DNA of 30,530 nt from CAZAQK01 sp046344715 (lineage in GTDB: Bacteria; Pseudomonadota; Alphaproteobacteria; Rickettsiales; SXRF01), in assembly GCA_046344715.1 (NCBI GenBank), contig JBKDKX010000001.1:1-30530 (forward strand), given 5' to 3'. The notes under the pieces are model-generated. The model searched no databases, had not been told where the DNA came from, and worked only from the letters and a program-made list of their open reading frames with translations. Below are positions 30,215-30,530 of this stretch, in pieces. The position numbers were made by a program, and so were the translations under genes. Every line of letters starts with the position of its first letter. Within the stretch, counting starts at the first letter, position 1.

Positions 30215-30530
30215 TTACAAAAAACTCACCGGATCAATATCCACCTTCACGCGCACGGAAGAAGGTGTTTTTATGCTTCCTAACAATCCCTTAATCAATT
30301 CCGGCACATTGATTTTACGGTCTGCTTTAATCAGCAGGCGGTAGCGGTATTTATCACGCAGGCGGTAGAGCGGGGCAGGGGCGGGGCCTAAGAGGTTGAT
30401 GGTTGATAGTTGATGGTTGATAGATGCCGCAAGGGTTTTAGCGGTTTTTATGACGGCATCCTCTTTTGTGCCTTCCACAATAATGGCGGCAAGGCGGGAA
30501 AAAGGTGGCATTTCGGCCTCGCGCCGTGCA
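30215..30530 (-). CDS. priA: Primosomal protein N' (PriA), C-terminal part, runs off the window
   Basis: The frame continues to the right edge. The visible 105 residues are the C-terminal end of PriA, the helicase that restarts stalled replication forks. RREAEMPPFSRLAAIIVEG is the conserved segment after the helicase core, and LLGPAPAPLYRLRDKYRYRLLIKA is the characteristic C-terminal motif. A heptad repeat (30395-30422) encodes residues in the stretch SINHQLSTINLLG just before that motif. The ATG in the visible part is not the start; the gene begins outside the window. Confidence 0.93.
   Translation of the reverse strand, partial: ARREAEMPPFSRLAAIIVEGTKEDAVIKTAKTLAASINHQLSTINLLGPAPAPLYRLRDKYRYRLLIKADRKINVPELIKGLLGSIKTPSSVRVKVDIDPVSFL
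30395..30422. repeat. Heptad repeat in priA
   Basis: Four nearly identical 7-base units on the + strand: GTTGATG, GTTGATA, GTTGATG, GTTGATA. It is read on the minus strand as part of the priA frame and lies in a variable linker just before the conserved LLGPAPAP. Confidence 0.75.

Noticed and set aside
18191..30422. Short tandem repeats considered as CRISPR arrays
   Set aside because: Units are 7 bp, contiguous, without spacers, and there are no cas genes.

Overview
The window looks like part of an alphaproteobacterial chromosome of medium GC (about 48% by eye). Three things support this. The block mnmE-mnmG-rsmG-parA-parB faces holA-lptE-leuS-DUF3576. The F1 ATP synthase operon (atpH-A-G-D-C) stands alone without F0 genes. 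There is also a membrane-anchored CycM-like cytochrome c and an alphaproteobacterial-type porin. I cannot name the genus. I saw no rRNA, tRNA, CRISPR array or insertion sequence, and no gene-free stretch exceeds 300 bases.

Layout. 1-501: end of an unrecognised gene. 507-2193 (-): kdsB and a PfkB-family sugar/nucleoside kinase, divergent from a cytochrome c gene (2284-2829). 2960-4447: an NfeD protein and an SPFH/stomatin protein. 4453-10204: a peptide ABC importer of YejABEF type. 10241-10891: an unknown protein with an internal Tat-like motif. 10927-16644: tRNA U34 modification (mnmE, mnmG), 16S rRNA methylation (rsmG) and chromosome partitioning (parA, parB), with a candidate parS inside mnmG. 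16641-21487 (-): holA, lptE, leuS and a DUF3576 lipoprotein. 21578-22720 (-): porin with its terminator. 22974-23636: yggS-type PLP protein. 23810-29500 (-): a conserved hypothetical gene and the F1 operon, which contains an extra secreted, very acidic small ORF. 29702-30209: a Phd/YefM-RelE/ParE type toxin-antitoxin pair with its own promoter and a perfect palindrome. 30215-30530 (-): C-terminal end of priA.

The most unusual signal is the repeat load and where it sits. First, palindromic elements of about 80 bp occur between genes and also in frame inside two genes of the same ABC operon (yejA and yejF). In both cases the element is read in the only phase free of stop codons, in the manner of Rickettsia palindromic elements. 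Second, short heptameric (7-bp) tandem repeats, with a different unit at each locus and often in two inverted arms, occur in at least eight places. These include the coding sequences of leuS (twice), yggS, priA and the leuS/lptE junction, the yejA/yejB junction, the atpD/atpC junction, and the region upstream of atpH. A weaker example overlaps the start of yejA. Together they suggest that hairpin-forming repeats have repeatedly been absorbed into housekeeping proteins in this lineage.
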